Shown piece by piece: positions 1 to 9,127 of a stretch of DNA of 64,000 nt. This DNA comes from a bacterium 1xD42-87. GTDB taxonomy: Bacteria > Bacillota > Clostridia > Lachnospirales > Lachnospiraceae. The notes beneath the pieces are model-generated. The model did no database searches. It was not told where the DNA came from and worked only from the letters and a program-made list of their open reading frames with translations. Positions within the stretch are counted from its first letter, which is position 1. Every line of letters starts with the position of its first letter. The position numbers and the translations under genes were made by a program. The stretch covers positions 1-64,000 of the forward strand of contig RAYM01000001.1 in assembly GCA_003611805.1 (NCBI GenBank). Reading direction: 5' to 3'.

Positions 1-722
1 GCCTCCGCAGGTTCCGGTTCCGGCTCAGGTATAGCTGCCTCCGCAGGTTCCGATTCAGGCATAGCTGCTTCCACAGTCACTGCCCCAGCTGCCGCAGACT
101 TTGACGGGACAGTGACTGCTGCCGCCGCTGTCCCTGCCATAATCGGTGTCCCCATGGCAATATACTCCAGCCCGTTTTCGTCCACCTTCGGGCGGGGCAT
201 CTGCAGAAGATCGCTATAGCACCTGAAACGCACCGCTTTCTTTTTATTATGATGCTGGAATACCAGCCCGGTCACGCCACAGACCACTGCTGTCACAGCC
301 GCCACACCCAGACCGCGCCATATAAACCAATAAATCGTCAGTCCGATAATAGCCGCTCCGAGAGGCGCCGCAAAAAGATAAATATTCTTCCCAAGCACGT
401 TTTTCAGCCGCAGTTTATCCAGAAAATAACTTAGGATAATATCCAAAAAATACACGAGACATATGCCAAGAAAAGTGAGCGAGACTGTCAGAAACATCCT
501 GACAACCGGATTAGCCGTCATGGGCTCTATCAAAAGAAAAGAAGCATAACAGACCACAGCGCCGATTCCCAGAAACAGCACTGTATTGAAGTATTTATAT
601 CCCCAGAAGCAGAACAGGATACCCGCAAGCATCAAAACAATAATGCCCACAAATACCAGCACTTCTCTTGTAAATAGCAGTTCCCCCTGCCATTCAGGTA
701 CATTTAAGATATATTTATCCAA
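1..722 (-). CDS. Membrane protein, C-terminus outside window
   Basis: This is the first 240 codons of a gene that continues past the left edge. The chosen start is TTG at 722, because AAAGGGG lies six bases upstream and no ATG is suitably placed. About five hydrophobic segments are visible (roughly residues 20-38, 43-63, 68-93, 105-123 and 126-143). A short basic stretch (HHNKKK) and a soluble region follow. The visible end turns into an Ala/Pro/Glu-rich tract in which a unit of about 36 bases is partly repeated. The layout resembles small multi-pass membrane proteins with a low-complexity cytoplasmic tail. I do not recognise a named family, and the function is unknown. Confidence 0.7.
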   Translation of the reverse strand, partial: MDKYILNVPEWQGELLFTREVLVFVGIIVLMLAGILFCFWGYKYFNTVLFLGIGAVVCYASFLLIEPMTANPVVRMFLTVSLTFLGICLVYFLDIILSYFLDKLRLKNVLGKNIYLFAAPLGAAIIGLTIYWFIWRGLGVAAVTAVVCGVTGLVFQHHNKKKAVRFRCYSDLLQMPRPKVDENGLEYIAMGTPIMAGTAAAAVTVPSKSAAAGAVTVEAAMPESEPAEAAIPEPEPEPAE

Positions 723-914
723 AGTAATCCCCTTTACCAACCATTCCCTCTACATATGATAGTATACATTTTAACATTTTTGGTAAAAACCGGCAACAAT
801 CAACCTGCTTTTTCAATATATCTTGTAAATTTTGCACAGAATCAGATCCTATATTTTGTAACACTTTATCAACAAACAGAATATCCGTCTTTGCATTTCC
901 GCAACGTGAAAAAC
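723..914. other. Intergenic gap, nothing clear
   Basis: This AT-rich gap lies between the partial membrane protein start and the sugar kinase stop, both on the minus strand. No convincing hairpin with a T-tract and no well-spaced promoter pair was found. Confidence 0.4.
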
Positions 915-1919
915 TCAGCTCCGCTGCAGTCCGAGAACAGCCGCGCTCTCACGGATGCTCTTCTCCCGCTCTGAGGGTTCCATGTCCAGCCTGACCAGCC
1001 CCATAACGCAGGCTCCCACTACGGGCTCATAACATGCCTGTACGGCCTTCGCACCCTGCAGCCGTTCCTGGATCCCCTTTATCACGCGGCAGGTAAGAGG
1101 ATTGTCCTCTCCCTTGAATACGCTTCCCGCCAACACGATCTCCTCTTCTTCCGGCTTCATCTCCATTTTCCGAAGCCCCGCCTCAATATATGCGACAATC
1201 TCTCCCGAAAATTCATCCAAAAGGGCACACGCCGCCTTGTCACCCGTCTTTGCCACCATCAGAATCTGCGGCACCAGGAAGCGCAGTTCTTTTCGGAAAC
1301 CGCTCTCCGTCATGTAACGCTTTAGCAGCGCGTCCACATCAGACACCTCCGCCTGACCCAGAAACAGCGGTTTCAGTTTCGTGGGCGGACAAAGCCCAAG
1401 CTCCGCATCAAAGACTTTCCGCAGCGCGCGCTTCGCCAGGGCGCTTCCTCCCTGCGCCTTCTCTTCCATATAATCCCCATAGACAAACTGTCTGCCGTTC
1501 TTGTCGATCAGAGCACCGTTCATTCCCGTTCCCGCACAGATCACCGCACCGTGGGAGCGCAGCGCGCCGCTGTAGAACGCAATAACCGCGTCGTTACAGG
1601 CAAAAATCTCTTCCAGCGAAAGCCTTTCCCGCAGCGCATCCCTTATCATCATGTCGTCGCCGGTCCAGTCTATACCTCCGACGCCTGCCACCGTATAGGC
1701 GATTTCCTCTTTGCCAATCCCCGCGCTGTTTATCGCCCCTTCCGCAGCAGCCGCCATCTGCTCCAGCGCATTTTCCACTCCCTCATCGGGAAAGTAAGCT
1801 CCCTTCGTCGTCGCGCTTCCCACAATAAAACCGTCTTCCCGCATCACGGCGGCGGCGGTTTTCGTGCCGCCCTGGTCAATTCCCAGAATATACTTTTCGT
1901 TCTTACCCTGTTTATCCAT
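915..1919 (-). CDS. BadF/BadG/BcrA/BcrD-family sugar kinase (N-acetylglucosamine kinase-like)
   Basis: This 334-residue protein has the ASKHA (actin/hexokinase) fold. The phosphate-1 loop DQGGTKT is at residues 15-21. A second phosphate loop (GAVICAGTGMNG) lies near residue 125 and an adenosine-binding segment (VLAGSVFKG) near residue 265. Family members of this length usually phosphorylate N-acetylglucosamine or similar amino sugars at the expense of ATP in the cytoplasm. The start is supported by AAGGAGG seven bases upstream. It is transcribed away from the LacI regulator and GH4 gene across a shared 412-bp divergent region, which suggests a common sugar-use locus. The exact substrate cannot be read from the sequence. 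Confidence 0.82.
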   Translation of the reverse strand: MDKQGKNEKYILGIDQGGTKTAAAVMREDGFIVGSATTKGAYFPDEGVENALEQMAAAAEGAINSAGIGKEEIAYTVAGVGGIDWTGDDMMIRDALRERLSLEEIFACNDAVIAFYSGALRSHGAVICAGTGMNGALIDKNGRQFVYGDYMEEKAQGGSALAKRALRKVFDAELGLCPPTKLKPLFLGQAEVSDVDALLKRYMTESGFRKELRFLVPQILMVAKTGDKAACALLDEFSGEIVAYIEAGLRKMEMKPEEEEIVLAGSVFKGEDNPLTCRVIKGIQERLQGAKAVQACYEPVVGACVMGLVRLDMEPSEREKSIRESAAVLGLQRS

Positions 1920-2130
1920 GGTAATCCTCCTTCTGAAGCGTCCTCAATTTCGCTCCATATCCCCTTTTCCCCACATTGTTCTGTGTATCGTTTTACACTC
2001 TGATTTCATCCTAACCCAATTCCCGCACATCTGTCAACACACAAACTTCGCATTTTTCCCTGTTCACGCGTATTTCAAGTATTATCGTATACATTGTAAC
2101 TTCAATGTATGTTCCGGTTCCCCCTTTCCT

Positions 2131-2162
2131 GTTACATAAAGTTCTCTCATCATGTATGTAAC
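2131..2162. promoter_or_regulatory. Inverted repeat, candidate LacI-family operator
   Basis: Arms GTTACATA (2131-2138) and TATGTAAC (2155-2162) form a perfect 8-bp inverted repeat. It lies just upstream of the -35 box for the LacI-family gene, within the divergent region shared with the sugar kinase. Its position suits autoregulation by the adjacent regulator; this is inference. Confidence 0.4.
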
Positions 2163-2169
2163 ATTTTAG

Positions 2170-2197
2170 TTGACATTATGGCACACTATGTTACAAT
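2170..2197 (+). promoter_or_regulatory. Sigma-A promoter for lacI-GH4 operon
   Basis: TTGACA at 2170-2175 and TACAAT at 2192-2197 are separated by 16 bp. The transcript would begin about 130 bases before the LacI-family start codon. Apart from this and the inverted repeat, the 1920-2331 gap shows nothing else I can name. Confidence 0.65.
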
Positions 2198-2331
2198 ATA
2201 AATGTAAATTTTGAAACAATTATGTGTCGCAACATGTAAACGCACATGCAGACACGCACACATAACAGAAACCGCCGGGACATCCGCACACGATATCCTT
2301 TTCCCGGCAGGTCGTAAGAGAAAGGCGGCAT

Positions 2332-3333
2332 ATGGCTACCATATCAGATATCGCGAAACAGGCGAACGTCTCCCGGACACTGGTTTCCAGAGTCCTGAAC
2401 AATAAGCCCGGGGTCAGCCCGGAGAACCGAAAAAAAATACTGGAGGTCATAGAGGAAAACCACTATGTTCCGAACGGTCTCGCCAAGTCCCTTGTCCTGC
2501 AAAAAACCGGCACCATCGGTGTTGTCATGGACGATCTGTGCAACGACTTTTTCTTTCAGCTGATCCACGGACTGCAGGACGCCGCGGAAGCACGGGATTA
2601 CAACATCCTGTTTTGCAGTGGGCGCAGGGATATGACTGTGAGGATGAAATATGTGGACTATCTTACAAGCGGATGCACAGACGGCATCATCGCCTACGGA
2701 AGCTGTTTTGACGACGAAGCGCTTTTCCGTTATGTGGCGGCGAAATCGACAAACAGCGTTCTGATCGAAAGCAATATAAGCGACTGCCGCGCCGACAAAA
2801 TCCTGCTCGATAATTTTCGCGGCGCCTATACCGCCACCGAGCACCTGATTAAGCAGGGACGAAAAAACATTGTCCATGTAACCTGCGATATGAATTACGA
2901 CGTGGGACTGGAACGGCTGAACGGCTTTGTTTCCGCCATGCACGATTATCGGATGCCGCTTGGTCCCGATTCCATCCTTTACGCCGACCACTTTGAGGAT
3001 ATCGCCTATCAGCAGATGAAAAGGCGGCTGGCGCAGGGCGAACGCCCGGATGCCTGTTTCGCGGGAGCCGACAAACCTGCTTTCGGCGTGTGGCGGGCAG
3101 TTCGGGAAGCCGGACTCTCGGTGCCGGAAGATCTGGCGCTGATCGGTTTTGACGACGATATCCCCGATTCCAAGGACATCCTGTTTCCTGCTCTCTCCAC
3201 CATGCGCCAGCCGCTCTACGAGATGGGACAGGCGGGCGTATCACTTCTGATCGACAGAATCAATCACACGGAGGGCGAACCTGTCACACGGACATTTGAG
3301 GCGGAACTGGTTTTGCGGGAGACATGCAGATAA
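2332..3333 (+). CDS. LacI-family transcriptional regulator
   Basis: This 333-residue protein has the standard LacI/GalR plan. An N-terminal helix-turn-helix occupies about residues 1-50 (ATISDIAKQANVSRTLVSRV), with the hinge helix near 50-58. A periplasmic-binding-protein-like sugar domain starts at GTIGVVMDD and runs to the end. The family binds palindromic operators and releases DNA on sugar binding. It is followed after 15 bp by the GH4 gene, so the two are almost certainly co-transcribed and the regulator probably controls the locus. The start is supported by AAAGGCGG upstream. The effector cannot be predicted. Confidence 0.92.
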   Translation: MATISDIAKQANVSRTLVSRVLNNKPGVSPENRKKILEVIEENHYVPNGLAKSLVLQKTGTIGVVMDDLCNDFFFQLIHGLQDAAEARDYNILFCSGRRDMTVRMKYVDYLTSGCTDGIIAYGSCFDDEALFRYVAAKSTNSVLIESNISDCRADKILLDNFRGAYTATEHLIKQGRKNIVHVTCDMNYDVGLERLNGFVSAMHDYRMPLGPDSILYADHFEDIAYQQMKRRLAQGERPDACFAGADKPAFGVWRAVREAGLSVPEDLALIGFDDDIPDSKDILFPALSTMRQPLYEMGQAGVSLLIDRINHTEGEPVTRTFEAELVLRETCR

Positions 3334-3348
3334 AAAGGAGGAGTAATC

Positions 3349-4665
3349 ATGGCAGACAGAGGATTAAAAGTCGCAACCATCGGCGGCGGCTCCAGCTACA
3401 CCCCGGAGCTGATCGAAGGTTTCATCAAACGGCACGACAGCCTTCCCGTCAAGGATATCTGGCTGGTAGACGTGGAGGCAGGGTTGGAAAAACTGCATAT
3501 TGTCACAGAGCTTGCAAAGAGAATGGCAGAAAAGAGCGGCGTTGACTTACAGATTCATGCGACAACAGACAGGGAAGAGGCGTTAAAGAACGCGGATTTT
3601 GTCACCACACAGTTTCGCGTAGGCCAACTGGACGCCAGAATGCGGGACGAAAAAATCCCGCTGCGCTACGGCAAAATCGGCCAGGAGACTACCGGCGCGG
3701 GCGGTTTCGCCAAGGCCCTGCGTTCTGTTCCCGTCATTTTGGATATCTGTCACGATATGGAACGATTGTGCCCGGACGCTTTCCTGATTAATTTTGCCAA
3801 TCCCTCGGGCATTCTGACGGAAGCCGCCCTAAATCACAGCGCCGTCAAAGCCATCGGGCTGTGCAACTGTCCCATCAATATGATCAGCGATATTGCGGAA
3901 AAATTTGGCTGCGCCCCGGACGACGTGTTCTGCGACTTCGTGGGTATCAACCACCTTGTCTGGGCGAAGCGCGTACTGGTGCGTGGGGAGGATGTGACCG
4001 CAGCAGCGATTGAAAAGCTCTGCTCCGAATCCGCAAAAGAAGTGATGGCAAACATCCCGGAAATCCACTACGATCCCACGTTCTTAAAATCTCTGGGAAT
4101 GGTGCCTGTGAGCTATCTGAAATACTACTATATGCAGCCGGAAATGTTCTCCGAGTGCGACCGAGCCGCGAAGGAGGAAGGCTGCCGCGCGGAAGTCATC
4201 AAGCAGGTGGAGAAGGATCTCTTTGCCCTTTATCAGGATCCCGCTCTGGACGTCAAACCGCCCCAGCTTGCAAAACGCGGCGGCGCGCGCTACTCCGATG
4301 CGGCATGCAGCCTGATCGACTCTATCTACAACAATAAAAAAGACATACAGACCGTAAATGTCCTAAATCGCGGCGCAAATGCGGACCTTCCCGACAACGC
4401 GTCCATCGAGCGAAACTGCGTGATCGACAAAGACGGGGCACACCCCATACACATCGGGCGCACCCCATTAAAAATCCGCGGTCTTTTGCAGAATGTAAAA
4501 GCTTACGAGCAGCTCACCATTGAAGCCGCCGTAACCGGCGATTACGACTGTGCCCTGCAGGCGCTGACCATTCATCCGCTTGTAAACTCCGCCACTGTGG
4601 CAAAGCAGATTCTGGACGATATCCTTGCGGAAAACAGGGAGTATCTGCCGCAGTTTTCTCATTGA
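3349..4665 (+). CDS. Glycoside hydrolase family 4, 6-phospho-glycosidase
   Basis: This is a 438-residue GH4 enzyme. The NAD-binding Rossmann motif GGGSSYTPELIEG lies near the N-terminus. LCNCPINM supplies the metal-binding cysteine and GINHLVW the metal-binding histidine. GH4 enzymes hydrolyse 6-phospho-alpha- or beta-glycosides by an unusual oxidation-elimination-addition route needing NAD and Mn2+, acting on PTS-imported disaccharides. The sequence looks closest to 6-phospho-beta-glucosidases, but anomer and sugar specificity are uncertain. No PTS gene is present in the window, so the importer must be elsewhere. A strong AAGGAGG precedes the ATG. The 3' end overlaps the convergent pncB gene by seven bases. 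Confidence 0.88.
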   Translation: MADRGLKVATIGGGSSYTPELIEGFIKRHDSLPVKDIWLVDVEAGLEKLHIVTELAKRMAEKSGVDLQIHATTDREEALKNADFVTTQFRVGQLDARMRDEKIPLRYGKIGQETTGAGGFAKALRSVPVILDICHDMERLCPDAFLINFANPSGILTEAALNHSAVKAIGLCNCPINMISDIAEKFGCAPDDVFCDFVGINHLVWAKRVLVRGEDVTAAAIEKLCSESAKEVMANIPEIHYDPTFLKSLGMVPVSYLKYYYMQPEMFSECDRAAKEEGCRAEVIKQVEKDLFALYQDPALDVKPPQLAKRGGARYSDAACSLIDSIYNNKKDIQTVNVLNRGANADLPDNASIERNCVIDKDGAHPIHIGRTPLKIRGLLQNVKAYEQLTIEAAVTGDYDCALQALTIHPLVNSATVAKQILDDILAENREYLPQFSH

Positions 4666-6110
4666 CCCATTTGGTCAAGTAACGCAATTTTCACATCATA
4701 AAGCCTGCTCGAAAGATCAACATGTACCCTGTGCGGATTTACCAGACGCCTTGTCTCCTCCCACAGGGTATTCTGTTCTTCCTGACAGTAGGCGCGGATA
4801 TCCATCACCTTCGGGGACGTGTAGCAGCACTCGCCGTTTTTGTATATGGGCATCATCAGTTCCCGCAGACGATAACTACCCGCCGGAAGTTTCGTCTTTT
4901 TCCACGGCTCCACCGGGTCAAACAGCAAAAGCGGTTCGCTCTCGTCATACGTCTCGTCCGCCAGACAAATCAAGTCCGCTTTTATTTTCCCGCTCTCCCT
5001 GTCATAGACACGGTAAATCGTCTTATTGCCGGGGTTCGTTACCTTTTCCGTGTTTTCGGAGAGCTTAATTTTCGGAATAAATTTCCCGTCCTCACCCATA
5101 ATTGCCGCCAGCTTGTAGACACCCCCGAAAGACGGGCAGTCCTTCGACGTGATCAGATGTGTACCCACACCCCAGGAAGTGATTTTCGCCCCCTGGTCTT
5201 TCAGGCTCTGAATCAAAAATTCATCCAGATCGTTGGACGCGGAAATCACCGCATCAGGAAATCCTGCTTCGTCCAACATCTTTCTCGCCTCTTTGGAGAG
5301 GTACGCAAGGTCGCCGCTGTCCAGACGGATGCCGTAGAAAGTCAGCGGGACGCCCGCTTCCCGCATCTCCCTGAATACACGGATCGCGTTCGGCACGCCC
5401 GATTTCAATGTGTCGTATGTATCCACCAGAAGAATGCTGGCGGACGGGTACATATCCGCATAAGTCCGAAACGCCGTGTATTCATTCGGAAAACTCATAA
5501 TCCAGCTATGGGCGTGGGTGCCCTTCACCGGCACATCAAAAAGCTGTCCGCAGAGCACGTTGGAGGTGCCCACACAACCGCCGATCACCGCCGCCCTCGC
5601 GCCGTATGTACCCGCGTCGGGCCCCTGCGCGCGCCGAAGCCCGAACTCCATCACCCCGTCTCCCTGCGCCGCGTAGCAGACTCTCGCCGCCTTCGTGGCG
5701 ATCAGGCTCTGGTGGTTGATGATATTTAAGATCGCCGTTTCCACAAGCTGCGCCTGCATGATCGGCGCAATCACTTTTACAAGCGGTTCTCTGGGGAAAA
5801 CAACCGTTCCCTCCGGGATCGCGTAGACATCGCCCGTAAAACGGAAGTCCGCCAGATAGTCAAGAAAATCCTGCCCGAAAATGCCGAGCCCCGCCAGATA
5901 GTCAATGTCCGTCTTATCAAAATGCAGCTCCCTGATATACTGAATCAGCTGTTCCACGCCAGCCATCACGGCGAACCCGCCGTCACAGGGATTGTTTCTG
6001 TAAAACGCGTCAAAAATAACCGTTTCGTTCTGATCCTTATTCCTAAAGTACCCCTGCATCATCGTCAGCTCATACAGGTCGGTGAGCAGCGTCAGATTTT
6101 GCCTGTCCAT
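4659..6110 (-). CDS. pncB: Nicotinate phosphoribosyltransferase
   Basis: This 483-residue enzyme forms nicotinate mononucleotide from nicotinate and PRPP in the NAD salvage pathway. Diagnostic segments are LTDLYELTMMQGYF at the N-terminus, EFGLRRAQGPDAG, GTHAHSW, RLDSGDLAYLSKEARKML and WGVGTHLITS, all typical of the NAPRTase family. The ATG at 6110 is preferred over an in-frame ATG 51 bases upstream. AAGGAGGGGG lies just before it, and a good promoter (6133-6161) overlaps the upstream region. The gene appears monocistronic and converges on the GH4 gene. Confidence 0.93.
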   Translation of the reverse strand: MDRQNLTLLTDLYELTMMQGYFRNKDQNETVIFDAFYRNNPCDGGFAVMAGVEQLIQYIRELHFDKTDIDYLAGLGIFGQDFLDYLADFRFTGDVYAIPEGTVVFPREPLVKVIAPIMQAQLVETAILNIINHQSLIATKAARVCYAAQGDGVMEFGLRRAQGPDAGTYGARAAVIGGCVGTSNVLCGQLFDVPVKGTHAHSWIMSFPNEYTAFRTYADMYPSASILLVDTYDTLKSGVPNAIRVFREMREAGVPLTFYGIRLDSGDLAYLSKEARKMLDEAGFPDAVISASNDLDEFLIQSLKDQGAKITSWGVGTHLITSKDCPSFGGVYKLAAIMGEDGKFIPKIKLSENTEKVTNPGNKTIYRVYDRESGKIKADLICLADETYDESEPLLLFDPVEPWKKTKLPAGSYRLRELMMPIYKNGECCYTSPKVMDIRAYCQEEQNTLWEETRRLVNPHRVHVDLSSRLYDVKIALLDQMGQ

Positions 6111-6132
6111 GATTTCCCCCTCCTTTTGTAAT

Positions 6133-6161
6133 ATTTTACGGGTTTGCCAGACATTTTGCAA
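6133..6161 (-). promoter_or_regulatory. Sigma-A promoter for pncB
   Basis: On the minus strand TTGCAA (6156-6161) and TAAAAT (6133-6138) are 17 bp apart. The predicted transcript would carry a leader of only about 16 bases, which supports the start at 6110. Confidence 0.6.
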
Positions 6162-6207
6162 TTGATTTTATTAAACAAACAGAGGATGTCGGATTGCCTG
6201 CAGATTA

Positions 6208-6840
6208 TCAATTATCATTATACTTGCACAAAGAATTCAGCCTTTCGATAATGTAATTCAATCTCAATTCATTAAAATTGCCATCTACCATGTCCACCAG
6301 CTTTTTGCAAAGTTCTTTTGGCAACCTTGTCTGCATATGCACAAAGCTCAACATTGCATCGTAATGCATGGTTTTTCCAATGATATATGAGCATAAGCCA
6401 TCTTGCGCGTTCAGAAAATCAATAAACGCATTTCCATTATCAAAATGATATTTCTCATACTCCTGCATAATATTGGGATGAAAACGCAAAACAGAACGAT
6501 TAAATACCTGCTCCATAATATCACATGCCTCCTGAGCATTTACCGCTCCCAGTGCCCGCAACGGTGCAAATGCATAAAAAGTCCATAATGCCTCATCCAA
6601 ATACTTTTTTAAGTTTTTATACAACAAATCGTTATCTATTTTTTTCTCTACTCTCTGCAGGCTCGAAACCTTATTGTCCTTTATTTCTTCCATACAGCTC
6701 TGCAAAAAATCCTCTATACTGTTTTTGCCCTTCCGATCCAGGTCAACATCTTCATTCTTTAAATACATATCAAGCTTCGTTTTCCAGTCTTCTCCCAGAC
6801 TTTCTATCAATACTTTTAAATTATCTATACTCGTTTTCAT
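6208..6840 (-). CDS. Unknown helical protein, third gene of nitrilase module
   Basis: This 210-residue soluble protein is not recognised. It is mostly helical and rich in Lys, Glu, Asp and Asn in its first 80 residues. The second half contains FYAFAPLRALGAVNAQEA and several aromatic residues. There is no signal peptide, membrane segment or clear catalytic motif. It is the last gene of a three-gene minus-strand operon, 28 bp after the winged-helix gene, with GAGGAGGG as ribosome binding site. Like its two partners it is clearly more AT-rich than the flanking pncB and spoVT, which suggests acquisition by transfer. No function is assigned. Confidence 0.75.
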   Translation of the reverse strand: MKTSIDNLKVLIESLGEDWKTKLDMYLKNEDVDLDRKGKNSIEDFLQSCMEEIKDNKVSSLQRVEKKIDNDLLYKNLKKYLDEALWTFYAFAPLRALGAVNAQEACDIMEQVFNRSVLRFHPNIMQEYEKYHFDNGNAFIDFLNAQDGLCSYIIGKTMHYDAMLSFVHMQTRLPKELCKKLVDMVDGNFNELRLNYIIERLNSLCKYNDN

Positions 6841-6868
6841 TATCCGCCCTCCTCATCACCATGCTTTC

Positions 6869-7621
6869 CTAAGCAAGTTTCTGGCTAAATTCAATCACAC
6901 TCCCAAACTTTGCCTGTCCATTCATAAATTTTTTGCCCCCTCTATTTAGTGCCATTACATAATCTGACCTAATTTCCCTCTCCTTTTCAGCTATCCCCAT
7001 CTTTCGATTTTGCTTTATACTCCTCACCGCCATCACATAATCAAAATATACTTCTTGCTCCCGATTACCCGTTTCCATCTCAGGCAGCATTCCCGGCATA
7101 TAATGCGTTATATATTGATATGCCGCAGGCGTTATAGAGTAGAGCTTATATTTACTGACTTCTTCAACACGAATTGTCGGCACCGACGTTGCATTCATCT
7201 GTTTAATGACCGCGGTCAGACCACTTGCCGATACCCCAATTGCACAGGCAAGATCTTTATGAAGCATAGTTCCGGCTTTTACCAGTGCCGCCAAAATTGC
7301 ATTCTTATATCTGGTCTTTATCTGCTGCATTTCATTCTGTATCGTTAATTTTTGTAAGTACATTTGCTCCACATCCAACAGCGCGTTTATATATCCTATA
7401 TTTACCAGCGTATTTTTTTCCTCAGGAGACACTTTTGAGTCTTCCAGATAACCCTGTGCGGAATATCGCATCTGTTTGCATTCCTGCTGTAATTTTTCAA
7501 GTTCACCAAAAGCTGCCTCGGCAATTAATTCAACCATTATTTTGGAAAAGCCCCGTGTTTTTCTCTGCATTTCATCCTGGTCGGCTTTAAAAAAATTTAT
7601 CACATATTTTTCTTTGTACAT
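6869..7621 (-). CDS. Winged-helix protein of nitrilase module
   Basis: This 250-residue protein has a helical, probably coiled N-terminal half (about residues 30-105). A MarR-like winged helix follows at about 105-172: KNAILAALVKAGTMLHKDLA, then a turn, then SASGLTAVIKQM as recognition helix, then a beta-wing ending ITPAAYQYI. The charged C-terminal tail is unique. It is the middle gene of an AT-rich operon, 57 bp after the nitrilase-fold gene and 28 bp before the unknown gene. It could be the module's own regulator, acting on the iterons at 9128-9160. Other wHTH roles, such as a DNA-sensing subunit, are possible. Confidence 0.72.
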   Translation of the reverse strand: MYKEKYVINFFKADQDEMQRKTRGFSKIMVELIAEAAFGELEKLQQECKQMRYSAQGYLEDSKVSPEEKNTLVNIGYINALLDVEQMYLQKLTIQNEMQQIKTRYKNAILAALVKAGTMLHKDLACAIGVSASGLTAVIKQMNATSVPTIRVEEVSKYKLYSITPAAYQYITHYMPGMLPEMETGNREQEVYFDYVMAVRSIKQNRKMGIAEKEREIRSDYVMALNRGGKKFMNGQAKFGSVIEFSQKLA

Positions 7622-7678
7622 TCTCCGTCCTCCATTTCTTTTCTACGAGCGCCAATCACAATCTCCCCGTTCGACAAT

Positions 7679-9034
7679 TTACGCACATCTTTTATGAAGG
7701 CTTTCAACATGAAATTCTTTATTCTTATATATAATTGTAATGTCAAAATAGCATATACCTTTCGAACATTCCCCCATGCATTCCCGGTCCACGGTTCTGA
7801 TTTGAAATTCCTCGTCAGAGCATGGTACTTGCACAAATCCAAGCGGCAACGCAACCTGTCCGTTGCGTGAAACAGTCTTCGCAGAACAAGTATTAATATA
7901 CAACTGCAGGAGTCTCGCCGCCGTCCCCTTTAATAAAGTATCGTGAAACGCTTTCACACCCGGCGAAAATGAAGCGCAAATAATTGTGTCAACCAGAACC
8001 GCATTTACAATCAAACGATAAAAATCCGGATCCAATAGTTCTGCGCAGATTGGAAAAGCCACCAATCCAAGTTCATGTGTAATCAACAAATGTACCTGCC
8101 TGTCAAATAAAAGGTCTTCTCGCTCCTCCCTTCCGTCTTCTGTAATCAGAATAGCTGGTGACGTTTTTTTATGGCGAAGACATTCCACTCCACCCGGTCC
8201 TAAAACAACAAGCACATTTGAGCCATCAGCACAAATTGTCGGCGCCATAACAAAGGTACAAAACTCCGGGTGTTCACGCATTTTATCTTTGATACCGACA
8301 AGTGCCTCCTCCGTTCCCAAAGCCTCCGGAAAAACAATGATGCCATACTCTTCTGAAAACATCCGATCAAAAACTCTCAATACGCCTTCCGTTACTTTCT
8401 GTTCATTGATAAGTCCATCCACGCCAACCGTATATCCCACCGCCAAATCGCGTTCCTCTGTTCTGAGTTCCGCATCATCCATTACCGGTGCAAGCGCTAT
8501 TCTCAGACTCCAGCCCCCTTCCATTGCACGTAAAACACCTCTGTCATTCCAATAGTGCATCACAATTTCAAAAGGCAGAACATCTTCTGCCCTCACCATC
8601 ATATAATTTGTAAAACTTGTATTAAACCGCCTTTCCCTGTTTCGCTCCGATTTATCCGTATCCCACAACGGTCTGATACGAGGGTATATTGCAATACCCG
8701 TTTCTCCCGCATTCTCATTTAAAGGTGCCAGATCGTAAATCACTCCACGATTCTGCCAACTGGAATACATATCCGTTCTTTTTTCGACTTCAATAACCAA
8801 TCTGAAAATATCTTCCTTATTTCCCTTCTCAAGTCTCTCCAATTCTCTATTCAAATAGAGACTATTGATTTCATCTATTCTATATTCGTTGGCCGACGCA
8901 TTTAGAATAAGCGCGAGGAAGTTCCTGTATGTAGCAATAACCCTCCCGATATGCTTCTCATCCGCGGTTGCCCAACGAATCGCATAATATCTTTCTTCCT
9001 CCTTTGTAAACATTGAAATCAAATATGCAACCAC
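7679..9034 (-). CDS. Nitrilase-superfamily protein with N-terminal extension
   Basis: This is a 451-residue protein. Residues about 175-405 fit the carbon-nitrogen hydrolase (nitrilase) fold. The catalytic triad is recognisable as Glu237 in IIVFPEAL, Lys289 or Lys290 in RHKKTSP, and Cys330 in VAFPICAELL. These enzymes hydrolyse or transfer amides and nitriles. Residues 1-170 are an unrelated, mostly helical extension I do not recognise. Near the C-terminus is a Cys cluster (ECMGECSKGIC). It leads an AT-rich three-gene operon. The start is GTG at 9034, with AAAGGAT rather far upstream; the in-frame ATG at 9013 is an alternative. The substrate is unknown. Confidence 0.72.
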   Translation of the reverse strand: MVAYLISMFTKEEERYYAIRWATADEKHIGRVIATYRNFLALILNASANEYRIDEINSLYLNRELERLEKGNKEDIFRLVIEVEKRTDMYSSWQNRGVIYDLAPLNENAGETGIAIYPRIRPLWDTDKSERNRERRFNTSFTNYMMVRAEDVLPFEIVMHYWNDRGVLRAMEGGWSLRIALAPVMDDAELRTEERDLAVGYTVGVDGLINEQKVTEGVLRVFDRMFSEEYGIIVFPEALGTEEALVGIKDKMREHPEFCTFVMAPTICADGSNVLVVLGPGGVECLRHKKTSPAILITEDGREEREDLLFDRQVHLLITHELGLVAFPICAELLDPDFYRLIVNAVLVDTIICASFSPGVKAFHDTLLKGTAARLLQLYINTCSAKTVSRNGQVALPLGFVQVPCSDEEFQIRTVDRECMGECSKGICYFDITIIYKNKEFHVESLHKRCA

Positions 9035-9094
9035 ATCAAAAACTGTACATCCTTTCGTAAAAACAATTAAAATACACCTTCTTTCTTACTATGT

Positions 9095-9123
9095 ATTATA
9101 TCATCACCCATCTCAAACATCAA
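9095..9123 (-). promoter_or_regulatory. Sigma-A promoter of nitrilase module
   Basis: On the minus strand TTGATG (9118-9123) and TATAAT (9095-9100) are spaced exactly 17 bp. This drives the three-gene module with a leader of about 55 bases. Confidence 0.7.
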
Positions 9124-9127
9124 TATT

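Noticed and set aside
7600-7854. 84-residue frame overlapping the nitrilase gene end
   Set aside because: It overlaps the well-supported nitrilase gene in another frame and has no ribosome binding site.
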